NCBI GenBank assembly: GCA_948470905.1
Contig: CAOKQK010000006.1
Location: 1-64,000 of the forward strand
Reading direction: 5' to 3'
DNA from: an uncultured Lachnospiraceae bacterium
GTDB lineage: Bacteria > Bacillota > Clostridia > Lachnospirales > Lachnospiraceae
DNA: 64,000 bases
In this document: piece by piece, positions 8,259 to 16,278 of the stretch
Position numbering within the stretch: position 1 is the first letter of the stretch
Layout: the number at the start of each line of letters is the position of its first letter
Notes under the pieces: model-generated
Seen by the model: only the letters and a program-made list of their open reading frames with translations
What the model was told of the DNA's origin: nothing
Database searches by the model: none
Made by a program: the position numbers and the translations under genes

Positions 8259-8894
8259 ATGGGGATGAAGATTTATTTATTCCGGCATGGAGAGACGGAC
8301 TGGAACAAGGCGAGAAGGCTGCAGGGGCAGAGCGATATCCCCCTGAATGAATTTGGCAGGGAGCTGGCGGTGAAGACCGCGGAGGCGCTGAAGGAGGTTC
8401 GGTTTGATGCGGCGTTCAGCTCTCCCTTATGCCGCGCCTCGGAGACCGCGAGGATCATTCTGGCGGACAGGAAAACGCCTCTTATCCTGGATGACCGTCT
8501 GAAAGAGATCAACTTTGGGGAGTGCGAGGGGCAGGAATTTGCTGCCGCGAAAAAGGATGAGACACACCTGCTGTATGGCTTCTTCTGCAGACCGGAGCGT
8601 TACACCCCGCCCGCGGGCGCAGAGACTTTCCGGGAGGCGATGGACAGGGGCAGGGAGTTTCTGGAGGAGCAGATACTGCCCCTGGAGGGAAGGTGCGAAA
8701 ACGTGCTGATTGTGGCGCATGGCGCCTTCAACAGGGCGCTGGTAAATCCTGTTCTGGGGATTCCGTTGGAGGACTTCTGGCATATCGGGCTGGCAAACTG
8801 TGCGGCGACCGTCCTTATGGTGGAAAACGGTGAGCTTACGGTGCTGGAGGAAAGCAGGGTATATTATGGAGAGCCGGTGAATGTGAGGCCGTGA
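8259..8894 (+). CDS. Histidine phosphatase family protein (phosphoglycerate mutase-like)
   Basis: 211 residues. The catalytic RHGETDWN motif is at the N terminus (the phospho-accepting His), followed by SSPLCRASETA (substrate phosphate-binding Arg), a Glu in INFGECEG, and the second catalytic His in VAHGAFNRAL. This is the cofactor-dependent mutase/phosphatase superfamily; members include broad phosphatases and alpha-ribazole phosphatase, and no cobalamin genes are nearby to favour the latter. ATG 8259 or 8265 could be the start. A strong hairpin follows at 8920-8953. Confidence 0.88.
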   Translation: MGMKIYLFRHGETDWNKARRLQGQSDIPLNEFGRELAVKTAEALKEVRFDAAFSSPLCRASETARIILADRKTPLILDDRLKEINFGECEGQEFAAAKKDETHLLYGFFCRPERYTPPAGAETFREAMDRGREFLEEQILPLEGRCENVLIVAHGAFNRALVNPVLGIPLEDFWHIGLANCAATVLMVENGELTVLEESRVYYGEPVNVRP

Positions 8895-8919
8895 ATGAAA
8901 AGATCTTGAAGCGCTGTGT

Positions 8920-8953
8920 AACAGGAGCCGTTCCGGCAGGAACGGCTCCTGTT
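8920..8953. terminator. Strong hairpin between convergent genes
   Basis: Perfect 15-bp arms AACAGGAGCCGTTCC (8920-8934) and GGAACGGCTCCTGTT (8939-8953) around a GGCA loop. There is no T-tract on either side, so it may act as a bidirectional barrier or an RNA 3'-end stabiliser. Confidence 0.65.
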
Positions 8954-8973
8954 CGACTGATAAATCCTATATA

Positions 8974-9348
8974 TTATATATCTTTTGAATCTGTTTTTTG
9001 GGGAAACAGTTCGGTTCTAAGCTTTTGTATCAAGTTGATGTTGTGATTCCGTTTAAACCAATAGAATAAGAAAAGGAAATAAAAGATGATTGTAAGCAGG
9101 AAAAAACGGACTACAGCCTCCCAGATGATGGCTGACCTCATCTCCTGCAGCCGTGCGCTGATGACTTCAACAGGTTCTTCGGCATATTCCCCTATGTCAA
9201 GACTTTTAATTTTGTACAGTGCAGGGAACCAGGAAAAAAGCAATGCCCATTGATATGCGTTAAGTATTGGCCTGATAATAGTCTTACGATATTTTGCTAT
9301 TCCCTTTTTTAATATATCTAATTTTTGTTTCGTAAGCATCCCTCCCAT
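8974..9348 (-). CDS. Small two-helix membrane protein, possible immunity protein
   Basis: 124 residues, not recognised. It has a basic N terminus, a hydrophobic segment near residues 28-46 (NAYQWALLFSWFPALYKI) and a strong TM helix near residues 78-97 (VVRFFLLTIIFYFLFLFYWF) followed by a basic tail. GGGAGGG lies between two candidate ATGs (9348 and 9339), so the start is uncertain. It lies 104 bases downstream of, and on the same strand as, a secreted protein with a glycine-rich hydrophobic hairpin. That layout is what one expects for a bacteriocin and its membrane immunity protein, but this is inference. Confidence 0.55.
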   Translation of the reverse strand: MGGMLTKQKLDILKKGIAKYRKTIIRPILNAYQWALLFSWFPALYKIKSLDIGEYAEEPVEVISARLQEMRSAIIWEAVVRFFLLTIIFYFLFLFYWFKRNHNINLIQKLRTELFPQKTDSKDI

Positions 9349-9452
9349 AATACCATTGCGTTTTTTGGCTTCCTGGCATTTGTAGATATTTTTATGATGC
9401 CAGACAGCATTCGGTATTTAAAATCGTTCATACTAATATATGCAGTGAGGAC

Positions 9453-10358
9453 CTAAATATAGTATCCGGGATATGTGAGTATATCATCTCTTATGCGTTC
9501 TATTTCCCTGTCGCTTTTGGTTTCGATTGTTTCCCAATAGCCTATATCTCCGTTGATTTCGACCTTGTGCTGTTTCTCGTACATAAATTCGCCGCTGCAT
9601 ATAAAGTCCATTTTAGAGGGGCTTGTCTGTACAAATTTATAAACCCAGAATAATTCTTTAACCCATTCCTGTACTGTAAATGCAGATATGGTTATTCCTG
9701 CGGCAGAAGTAATTATAGAAAGTGCCGGACCGACGCCGGGAAGCAAACCGCAGACAGAAGATATAATTGAAGCTGCAGTACCTGCCGGATAATGCCATGA
9801 ATTTTGTCTGTACTGCTTGCTGTCGGTGTAACCATATAATTTTCTTTTGTATGTTTCGTTCGAAATGGTGACATCTTTAGACGTTAAATATTTAAAATCA
9901 TCGCTGTCGTTTACGGTAGCAGGATTGTCCGCCTGAATGCCGTATGTACTTTCTGAGTTGATCTGCAGGAAATCTTTAATGTTATACTTTGAAGTATAGG
10001 GTTTTGACAGTAGATTATCATCTTCAAAACAGCTGTTGTAAGATACGGCTTGTCCACTTAGATCATAGTAGTAGATATCGCCGGTGCTTTTATGGAATAC
10101 AGAAATTTGTTTTTTTACATCATTTACAAAATATTCCGCAATCCTTTTTTCGGGATGGTCTTCAATCCGTATTTCAGAGCTGTTATTTAGTGCAAAACGG
10201 TAAAACTGTATTATATTTTCTTCGTCTATAAAATTTTGGCTTACCCATGCATTTTTTGTCTCTGCTGCAGGGGCATTCTCATTTGCCATTGCGATATTTC
10301 CATTACTAATTATCATGATAAACGCTAAAATAATCCCCAAGATTTTTTTTGCCTTCAT
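9453..10358 (-). CDS. Secreted protein with hydrophobic Gly/Ala hairpin, bacteriocin-like
   Basis: 301 residues, not recognised with certainty. A clear signal peptide ends near ANA/MANENA (about residues 1-26). A polar region with tyrosine-rich short strands follows to about residue 190. Then comes a long uncharged segment, TAASIISSVCGLLPGVGPAL followed by SIITSAAGITISAF, with small residues typical of membrane-inserting hairpins, and a charged C terminus ending YPGYYI. AAGGAG eight bases before ATG fixes the start. The gene is AT-rich compared with its neighbours and is followed by a small TM protein. Secreted pore-forming bacteriocins share this layout; the assignment is a guess from architecture. 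Confidence 0.6.
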   Translation of the reverse strand: MKAKKILGIILAFIMIISNGNIAMANENAPAAETKNAWVSQNFIDEENIIQFYRFALNNSSEIRIEDHPEKRIAEYFVNDVKKQISVFHKSTGDIYYYDLSGQAVSYNSCFEDDNLLSKPYTSKYNIKDFLQINSESTYGIQADNPATVNDSDDFKYLTSKDVTISNETYKRKLYGYTDSKQYRQNSWHYPAGTAASIISSVCGLLPGVGPALSIITSAAGITISAFTVQEWVKELFWVYKFVQTSPSKMDFICSGEFMYEKQHKVEINGDIGYWETIETKSDREIERIRDDILTYPGYYI

Positions 10359-10909
10359 TGTTTGATCTCCTTTTTGTGTTATTTTGGAAAAGGTTCAAAA
10401 TTATAGTTTTATGTGTGTTTTGACACAACCAATTCATTGGAATCTCCTCCTCTATTTGATTATTTGAATGTGATATGCTACAAAGAAAGTATACTACAGA
10501 TCAAACCAAAATGCAATAGTATTATCTGAAAAAATATAATAAAACGCTGATTTAAGAGAAAATTTCTGTAAAATTAAGCTGAATTTAGACAAAATTATTC
10601 AGTTATAGCTCAGGGAAAATAAGGGGCTTATTACGTGTGATTTCCTTTACAAATTCTTTCGTTTTTTTTAACAGAAAAATCGGGATTTAGAACTTGCCAT
10701 ATGTTATGATAAATTTATCTTTGAAATGCATATGGTTGAATCGGAAGATGGGCTGAAGCAGGCTGTAAGAAACAGCAAATTTCGATGGCATTATGCGTGA
10801 AGGTATGGTATAATAAGCACGTCTTTATATCTGAAAAAATGGTCGAATGGCCATCTATTACTGATGAAGGATTGCAAGAGGTTGTATCAACCGGGAAGGA
10901 GTGAGTGCG
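10359..10909. other. AT-rich intergenic region, no clear gene
   Basis: About 550 bases, markedly AT-rich, upstream of the divergent genes at 10358 and 10910. A 39-codon frame (10787-10906, ending KEVVSTGKE-like residues and overlapping the next ribosome binding site) may be the tail of a lost gene, but it has no homology I recognise. Otherwise only promoter-like AT runs are seen. Confidence 0.4.
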
Positions 10910-12100
10910 ATGGGATTTTCACAGTCTGACATTACAAGAGATGCCTGTATGCTGACCGGAAGGCTTGCTGAAAAAGGTTATGACTGGTGGTGGCATTCCT
11001 TTACGGGGAAAAGCAAAAAGACGGGCAGGGAGAAGTCTTTTTTTATCGAATTCTATCTGTGCAATCCAGGATTGCACTGCGGTCCAGGATTGCACTGCGG
11101 TCCAGGATTGCACTGCGGTCCTGAAAAAGGGGGAAGAAAGCCTGTTCTGGGGCAGCTGCCCGAGAATAAAAAGGCGGGGAAAGCTCCCTCGTATCTCATG
11201 GTCAAGGCGGGGACATGGGGAGAGGATGCGGCACAGCTGCACCGCTTCTTTGCATGGCAGGATGTGGCAATGGACTGGAAGGCGCCTTTTGCCCTTGCGG
11301 CGGAGGACTGCTATTTGTCGGAGACGGCGACAAAGGGACGGATTTCGCTGACGGAGGAGGATGCGGCGGCGCATCCGGAGTACATGTGCCAGGCGGGCAG
11401 GATGTCCTGGAACCTGAAGATCAGAAAGAAGATTCCGTTTAATGTGGGTTATGGTGCGGGAAAACTGCTGCGTGCCCTGCATGCCTTTGAGATGTACTGG
11501 CACGCGGAGGGTATGAAGACGGAGTACAGCGGGATCGTGCGCTGGAACGGGGAGGAGTATGAGGTGATCCCCGAAAAGAGTTACGGTTATGGGGATAAGA
11601 ACTGGGGGACGGATTTTACCTCGCCGTGGGTGTGGCTGTCTTCCAGCCATCTGGTCAGCAGGTTTACGGGACACGCCTTGAAAAACAGTGCTTTTGACAT
11701 TGGCGGCGGCAGACCCAGGATATTTGGGCTCCCTCTGAACCGTAAGCTTCTGGGCGCCTTTTATTACGAAGGGCAGGAGTATGAGTTTAATTTTTCCAAA
11801 TTCTGGGACCTGGTCAGAACCAAGTTTGACTGCCGGGAGACAAAGGATGAGGTCATCTGGCGAGTGCGGCAGGAAAGCCGTACAGCCCTGATGCACACCG
11901 AGATCCGCTGCAGGAAGAAGGATATGCTGCTCATGAATTATGAGGCGCCGGACGGCAGCAGAAGGCATAGAAGGCTCTGGAACGGCGGTACGGGTACAGG
12001 GCGCATCCGCCTGTATAAAAAAGAGGGAATTTATCGGACTCTGGTGGATGATGTGTATGTGAAAAATGCGGGCTGCGAGTACGGGGAGTACTGTGATTAA
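10910..12100 (+). CDS. Tocopherol-cyclase-like family protein
   Basis: About 396 residues, similar to bacterial proteins grouped with tocopherol cyclase (PF14249 type). Recognisable blocks are DWWWHSFTG, SYLMVKAGTWGE, FNVGYGAGKLLRALHAFEMYWHAEG, NWGTDFTSPWVWLSS and the late NYEAPDGS. Plants use relatives to close the tocopherol ring; the clostridial members have no known substrate, and the organism should not make tocopherol. AAGGAG (10896-10901) eight bases before ATG 10910 fixes the start. The segment after FYLCNP holds three exact PGLHCG hexapeptides from an 18-bp tandem repeat at 11065-11118. Confidence 0.75.
   Translation: MGFSQSDITRDACMLTGRLAEKGYDWWWHSFTGKSKKTGREKSFFIEFYLCNPGLHCGPGLHCGPGLHCGPEKGGRKPVLGQLPENKKAGKAPSYLMVKAGTWGEDAAQLHRFFAWQDVAMDWKAPFALAAEDCYLSETATKGRISLTEEDAAAHPEYMCQAGRMSWNLKIRKKIPFNVGYGAGKLLRALHAFEMYWHAEGMKTEYSGIVRWNGEEYEVIPEKSYGYGDKNWGTDFTSPWVWLSSSHLVSRFTGHALKNSAFDIGGGRPRIFGLPLNRKLLGAFYYEGQEYEFNFSKFWDLVRTKFDCRETKDEVIWRVRQESRTALMHTEIRCRKKDMLLMNYEAPDGSRRHRRLWNGGTGTGRIRLYKKEGIYRTLVDDVYVKNAGCEYGEYCD
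11065..11118 (+). repeat. Coding minisatellite, 3 x 18 bp
   Basis: Three identical copies of TCCAGGATTGCACTGCGG in tandem at 11065-11082, 11083-11100 and 11101-11118. They encode PGLHCG repeated in frame. Perfect identity suggests recent slippage expansion; copy number can change without breaking the frame. Confidence 0.95.
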
Positions 12101-12206
12101 GCCATAAATCTCCGTTCCGCCGGGAGGACAGTGCTGCCGCAGGCGGCGTGATGGGAAGTAAAAGGTTTTGTTGAAGATTCATGGATGGCGGCGAGGATAT
12201 GCGGTT

Positions 12207-12983
12207 ATGACGGAAATTTTTGACACCCATGCCCACTATGACGATGAGGCATTTGACGGGGACAGGGAGGAGCTTTTGGAAAGCCTGCCCCGAAACGGTA
12301 TCACAAAGGTGGTGAATGTGGGGGCAAGCCTTGCGTCCTGCAGGCGGACCATAGAGCTGATGGAGCGTTATGGCTTTATTTACGGTGCTGTTGGGATACA
12401 TCCCAACGAGACGGCGGGGCTTACGGAGGAGGATCTTGCCTGGCTGGAGCAGCAGTGCCTGTTGGATAAGTGCGTTGCCGTTGGGGAGATCGGTCTGGAC
12501 TATTATTGGGATGAGCCGGAGAGGGATGTCCAGAAGGTATGGTTTGTACGGCAGCTGGATATGGCGCGGAAGCTGGAGCTTCCGGTAATCATCCATTCCA
12601 GGGACGCGGCCAGGGATACGGCAGATCTGATGACAGCGGAGAAGGCAGGAGAGATCGGAGGCGTCATCCATTGTTATTCTTATACAAAGGAAACTGCCAG
12701 GACATTTCTGGACATGGGCTTTTTCATCGGGATCGGCGGAGTGCTGACCTTTAACAACGCCAGGAAGCTGAAAGAGGCTGTGGAGTACATTCCCATGGAC
12801 AGGATCGTGCTGGAGACGGACTGCCCCTATCTGGCGCCGGCTCCAAACCGCGGCAAGAGGAACAGTTCCCTGAACATCCCTTTTGTGGTCACGGCAATGG
12901 CACAGATCAAGGGGATCAGCGAGGAGGAGGTCCGCATCACCGCGTGGGAGAATGCCCACAGGCTGTACAGGATGGTACTCTGA
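12207..12983 (+). CDS. tatD: TatD family metal-dependent hydrolase
   Basis: About 258 residues, the standard TatD length. Metal ligands are in DTHAHYDD (N terminus), GEIGLDYYW, the His in PVIIHSRDA, IHCYSYT and ETDCPYLAP followed by NRGKRN. The family comprises 3'-5' exonucleases or nucleases acting on damaged DNA/RNA ends, in the cytoplasm. ATG 12207 gives the usual N terminus; the frame is open 13 codons further upstream without a convincing site. Confidence 0.92.
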   Translation: MTEIFDTHAHYDDEAFDGDREELLESLPRNGITKVVNVGASLASCRRTIELMERYGFIYGAVGIHPNETAGLTEEDLAWLEQQCLLDKCVAVGEIGLDYYWDEPERDVQKVWFVRQLDMARKLELPVIIHSRDAARDTADLMTAEKAGEIGGVIHCYSYTKETARTFLDMGFFIGIGGVLTFNNARKLKEAVEYIPMDRIVLETDCPYLAPAPNRGKRNSSLNIPFVVTAMAQIKGISEEEVRITAWENAHRLYRMVL

Positions 12984-13188
12984 CGATTTGCAACAGTCCA
13001 GCCAGGTTGCTGAATAGTTACGACGATTTCGCTGATTGTGTGTTGATATTTGGAATCAGCAGTGTTAAAATTAACCTGGAAGGCTGGAATTTGGAGGCTT
13101 TTGTGAATATTCATAATTCCTTTTCGGAGTTGTGTTATGATTAAAAAAGGCGGATTGTGGATGCGTAATAAAAATCAGGGTCTGGGGA

Positions 13189-13662
13189 ATGGGACATATG
13201 CTTGCGCTTGTAAAACCAGGGTATGAAGATCTTGCTTTTCGGCAGGAATTGTTGGCAGATAAAGAGACCATGTCATATAATGCAAAATGGGGCGGTACAA
13301 TAGACTTTTCTCTAAAGCGTTGGAAAGAATGGTATGGGGAATGGGTTTTATATCCGGACAGAAAGTATTATCGGTATTTGTATTCTGCGGTGTACAATGC
13401 TTTTGTAGGTGAAATTGCCTATCACTTTGATAATGAATATGAATGTTACATTTGTGATGTTATAGTCAAGAGCTGTTACAGAGGAAAGGGATTTGGCAGG
13501 ATTGGATTAATGCTGCTGCTTGATGCGGCGAAAGAGCAGGGTATTACTGTTATCTATGATAATATTGCGGTTGACAATACCGCGGTCCGGCTTTTTGAAC
13601 AATGCGGTTTTAGAGAGATATGGAGAAATGAAGATTTTATCATGTTGGAAAGGATTCTGTAA
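13189..13662 (+). CDS. GNAT-family N-acetyltransferase
   Basis: 157 residues. The acetyl-CoA-binding motif A is VIVKSCYRGKGFGRIGLML (near 93-111), followed by NIAVDNTAVRLFEQCGF (motif B, typical C-terminal half). The first third resembles RimJ/RimL-like proteins in carrying aromatic residues (SLKRWKEWYGEW). The substrate is unknown. ATG 13189 or 13198 may be used. It is a single gene followed 56 bases later by a secreted repeat protein. Confidence 0.85.
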   Translation: MGHMLALVKPGYEDLAFRQELLADKETMSYNAKWGGTIDFSLKRWKEWYGEWVLYPDRKYYRYLYSAVYNAFVGEIAYHFDNEYECYICDVIVKSCYRGKGFGRIGLMLLLDAAKEQGITVIYDNIAVDNTAVRLFEQCGFREIWRNEDFIMLERIL

Positions 13663-13718
13663 CTTTTAAGTTTGCAGGGCAGTTAAAGGAACCACTTTTT
13701 TGAAAGGAGAGAAATAAA

Positions 13719-14780
13719 ATGTGTAAATGGAATCTGGGAAAAAAGATGTTTGGGGTACTGGCGGCAGTAATGGTGTTTTCTGTCAGCACAGTGAATGCAT
13801 CCGCAATGTGCCATAAGGGCGGCCATCACGGCAGGCAAACATGCATTAATTACGTGGATGCGGACGGGAACGGGATCTGCGATAACTGCGGTTCCCTGAG
13901 GGCGAACTGCTATGGATATGCAGGCTGCACCAATTATGTGGATGCGGACGGGAACGGGATCTGCGATAACTGCGGTTCTTTGAGGGCGAACTGTCATGGA
14001 TATGCAGGCTGCATCAATTATGTGGATGCGGACGGGAACGGGATCTGCGATAACTGCGGTTCTTTGAGGGCGAACTGTCATGGATATACAGGCTGCATCA
14101 ATTATGTGGATGCGGACGGGAACGGGATCTGCGACACCTGTGGTTCCCTGAGGGGAAATTGCCATGGATATGCAGGCTGCACTAATTACGTGGATGCGGA
14201 CGGGAACGGAATCTGCGATACCTGTGGTTTATTGAGGGCGAACTGCCATGGATATGCAGATTGTACCAATTATGTGGATGCGGATGGAAACGGGATCTGC
14301 GATAACTGCGGCGCAACAAGGGTGAAATGCCAGGAGTATACAGGCTGCGCATGTTATGTGGATGTAGATGGAAACGGGGTCTGCGACACCTGCGGAGCAT
14401 TGAGAGTAAAATGTCATGAGTATGCAGGCTGTATCTGTTATGTGGATGCGGACGGTAATGGAGTCTGCGACATTTGTGGATCGTTGAGGGTAAAATGCCA
14501 TTTGGATACAGAGTGTACCCGTTACGCCGATGCGGACGGAAACGGGATCTGCGATAACTGTGGATTATTCAGGGCGAACTGTCATGGGTATGCAGAGTGC
14601 AGTCAATATGTGGATGCGGACGGAAACGGAATCTGCGACACCTGCGGATCATGGAAGGCGAACTGCCATGGATATGCGGTGTATGGCAGGGAGACAGGCA
14701 GCAGTACCACTTATGAAAAAACCACACCTGTGTACAGACAGGGCTATGGTTCACGCTGGGGCTGTCATAGTCATCATTAA
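13719..14780 (+). CDS. Secreted protein with ten 28-residue Asp/Cys repeats
   Basis: 353 residues. A signal peptide (about 1-28, ending VNASA) is followed by a His-rich MCHKGGHHGR segment, then ten tandem 28-residue units (13842-14681). The unit core is YVDADGNGICDNCG, then SLRANCHGYAGC. The DxDGNGxCD stretch has the spacing of an EF-hand/dockerin or thrombospondin-type-3 calcium loop, and each unit adds a CxxC pair and a third Cys, so metal binding or disulfide stacking is likely. The tail has HSHH. GGAG eight bases before ATG supports the start. Calcium or transition-metal binding is inference; the biological role is unknown. A family A repeat starts directly at its stop codon. Confidence 0.8.
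   Translation: MCKWNLGKKMFGVLAAVMVFSVSTVNASAMCHKGGHHGRQTCINYVDADGNGICDNCGSLRANCYGYAGCTNYVDADGNGICDNCGSLRANCHGYAGCINYVDADGNGICDNCGSLRANCHGYTGCINYVDADGNGICDTCGSLRGNCHGYAGCTNYVDADGNGICDTCGLLRANCHGYADCTNYVDADGNGICDNCGATRVKCQEYTGCACYVDVDGNGVCDTCGALRVKCHEYAGCICYVDADGNGVCDICGSLRVKCHLDTECTRYADADGNGICDNCGLFRANCHGYAECSQYVDADGNGICDTCGSWKANCHGYAVYGRETGSSTTYEKTTPVYRQGYGSRWGCHSHH
13842..14681 (+). repeat. Ten tandem 84-bp coding repeats
   Basis: Ten in-frame 84-bp units. Units 1-5 are close to identical at the DNA level, while units 6-8 are the most divergent (CACYVDVDG, CICYVDADG), so the array seems to have grown recently at its 5' end. Confidence 0.9.
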
Positions 14781-14847
14781 TTCCTGCGGGTAATGAGCAA
14801 GGCCCGCGAAGTTTACTTCTCTGGGGTCTTGGCGAATGCCGCGGGGG
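14781..14847 (+). repeat. Dispersed hairpin repeat family A, copy 2
   Basis: Starts TTCCTGCGGGTAATGAG one base after the stop of the repeat protein and ends TTGGCGAATGCCGCGGGGG. It keeps the right half of the central stem (GAAGTTTACTTCTCTGGGG) but has lost the left half. It could act as the gene's 3' hairpin. Confidence 0.75.
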
Positions 14848-14903
14848 TTATGTGTATCAATATAACGGGTTGGTTCGGTTTACTTTGAAAGAGGTGACAA
14901 GCT

Positions 14904-15965
14904 ATGGCAATTATTGACGTTATTCGATTTGACGGTTTAAGAAGCCGTGATTGGCTGATTTACAAGTTTTATTCTGATAATCTGGTCACAGGCTCACAGC
15001 TGATCGTGCAGGAGGGGCAGGCGGCAATTTTTGTAAAAGGAGGTATAGTCTGCGATGTGTTTGCTCCCGGTACATATGACCTGGAGACGGCGAACCTTCC
15101 GCTGCTCAATACAATCGTGAACCTTCCCTTCGGAGGGAGGACACCTTTCAGTGCGGAGATTTATTTTGTAAATACTACCACAAAGCTTGACCTGTACTGG
15201 GGGACGTCGGATCCGATCCAGCTGATAGACCCCAAATATTATGTTAAACTGCGTATCCGTGCTTATGGTCAGATGGGTTTGAGGCTGATGGATTATACTG
15301 CCTTCTTCAAGGAGCTGATTGGAGGGATGCAGCAGGCTGATCTTGTGAAATATGATAAGATCAAGGAGTTTTACAGGGGCGTTCTGGTCATTAAGGTGAA
15401 GTCCATTATCGCCGAGACGATCCTGTCGGAAAAGATATCTGCCCTGGAGATCGTGTCCAAGCTGGATGACTTATCAAGGAAGGTTAGAGAAGAAATTTGT
15501 CCGGAGTTTGAGAAGTATGGTTTCGCCATAACAAATTTTTATATTCAGTCCATTAATTTCCCGGACGAGGATTTTGCGAAGATAAATAAGATACTGGAGG
15601 ACAAAGCGGCGTTTGAAATCATGGGAGACGGACGCTATGCTACAAAGCGTTCCTTTGATGTGTATGAGGGCGCAGCAAAGAATACGAACGGTACGGCGGG
15701 GGTGCTGGCAGCCGGCGGTCTGGGCATGGGCGCGGCTGTCAATATGGGGCAGGCCATGAAGGATGTTGTCAGCAAGCCGTCGGACAGTGTCTCCGCCAGC
15801 GAGACTAAAGAGTGCCCGTCCTGCCATAAGATGATCACGGCGTCCGCAAAGTTCTGTCCGGAATGCGGATTTAACTGCACGCCGCCCGTATGTGTATGTG
15901 GACAAAAGATCCAGCCGGGAAGCAAATTCTGCTCCGAATGCGGGAGAAGGGTGAGCAGCGAATAA
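14904..15965 (+). CDS. YdjI-type SPFH protein with C-terminal zinc ribbons
   Basis: 353 residues. The SPFH/band-7-like domain spans about 1-240 (LIVQEGQAAIFVKGG, AEIYFVNTTTKLDLYWGT, FAITNFYIQSINFPDEDF). It is followed by a Gly/Ala linker (about 262-285) and two zinc ribbons: CPSCHKMI with CPECGF, and CVCGQKI with CSECGRR. The B. subtilis relative YdjI is a membrane-stress scaffold linked to phage-shock-like proteins. No TM helix is visible, so membrane association would be peripheral. GAAAGAGGTG precedes ATG 14904. The nearby zinc-ribbon/TM2 protein at 16279 may act with it. Confidence 0.85.
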   Translation: MAIIDVIRFDGLRSRDWLIYKFYSDNLVTGSQLIVQEGQAAIFVKGGIVCDVFAPGTYDLETANLPLLNTIVNLPFGGRTPFSAEIYFVNTTTKLDLYWGTSDPIQLIDPKYYVKLRIRAYGQMGLRLMDYTAFFKELIGGMQQADLVKYDKIKEFYRGVLVIKVKSIIAETILSEKISALEIVSKLDDLSRKVREEICPEFEKYGFAITNFYIQSINFPDEDFAKINKILEDKAAFEIMGDGRYATKRSFDVYEGAAKNTNGTAGVLAAGGLGMGAAVNMGQAMKDVVSKPSDSVSASETKECPSCHKMITASAKFCPECGFNCTPPVCVCGQKIQPGSKFCSECGRRVSSE

Positions 15966-15970
15966 AAGCT

Positions 15971-16132
15971 AGTACTGCGTTGCGCATATAACGGTGAATA
16001 TCAGCGCTGAATATTTGTGCCAGGGCAAGGCGGAAGAAGGAAGCGATGTGGCTCCATCGCTGACTGATGACAACGCAGCACTGGTGCAAATAGGCGGTGC
16101 TGAATTCACTGTTAATTGCGCAACACAGTACT
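15971..16132 (+). repeat. MITE-like element B, full copy
   Basis: About 162 bp with terminal inverted repeats of roughly 34 bp. The left end is AGTACTGCGTTGCGCA, then TAACGGTGAATATCAGC; the right end reversed is AGTACTGTGTTGCGCA, then TTAACAGTGAATTCAGC. The core holds CAGGGCAAGGCGGAAGAAGG and a small AGCGATG/CATCGCT hairpin. An inverted, internally deleted copy lies at 47676-47761. It contains no open frame, so it must depend on a transposase supplied elsewhere if it is mobile. Confidence 0.8.
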
Positions 16133-16171
16133 AAAGGCAGTCAGTAACTTTAAACAGTCTCGGAGCGGAAT

Positions 16172-16237
16172 ACGCCCCGGAAGAAAATTACAGCTGCGCT
16201 CCTGGCAGATGAAATTTTCTTCCAGACCAGGGGGCGT
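16172..16237. repeat. Long inverted repeat before the TM2 gene
   Basis: ACGCCCC (16172-16178) and GGAAGAAAATT (16179-16189) are mirrored by AATTTTCTTCC (16213-16223) and GGGGCGT (16231-16237). Both arm pairs are perfect. It may be a terminator or attenuator in the leader of the downstream gene. Confidence 0.6.
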
Positions 16238-16278
16238 CGTAGTGTAGAGGCGGAACTTTAAATAGGAGGAATTGTGAT

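Noticed and set aside
13842..14681. Regular tandem repeats that could suggest a CRISPR array
   Set aside because: The 84-bp period is in frame, the whole unit is conserved rather than alternating with unique spacers, and the frame has a signal peptide and ribosome site.
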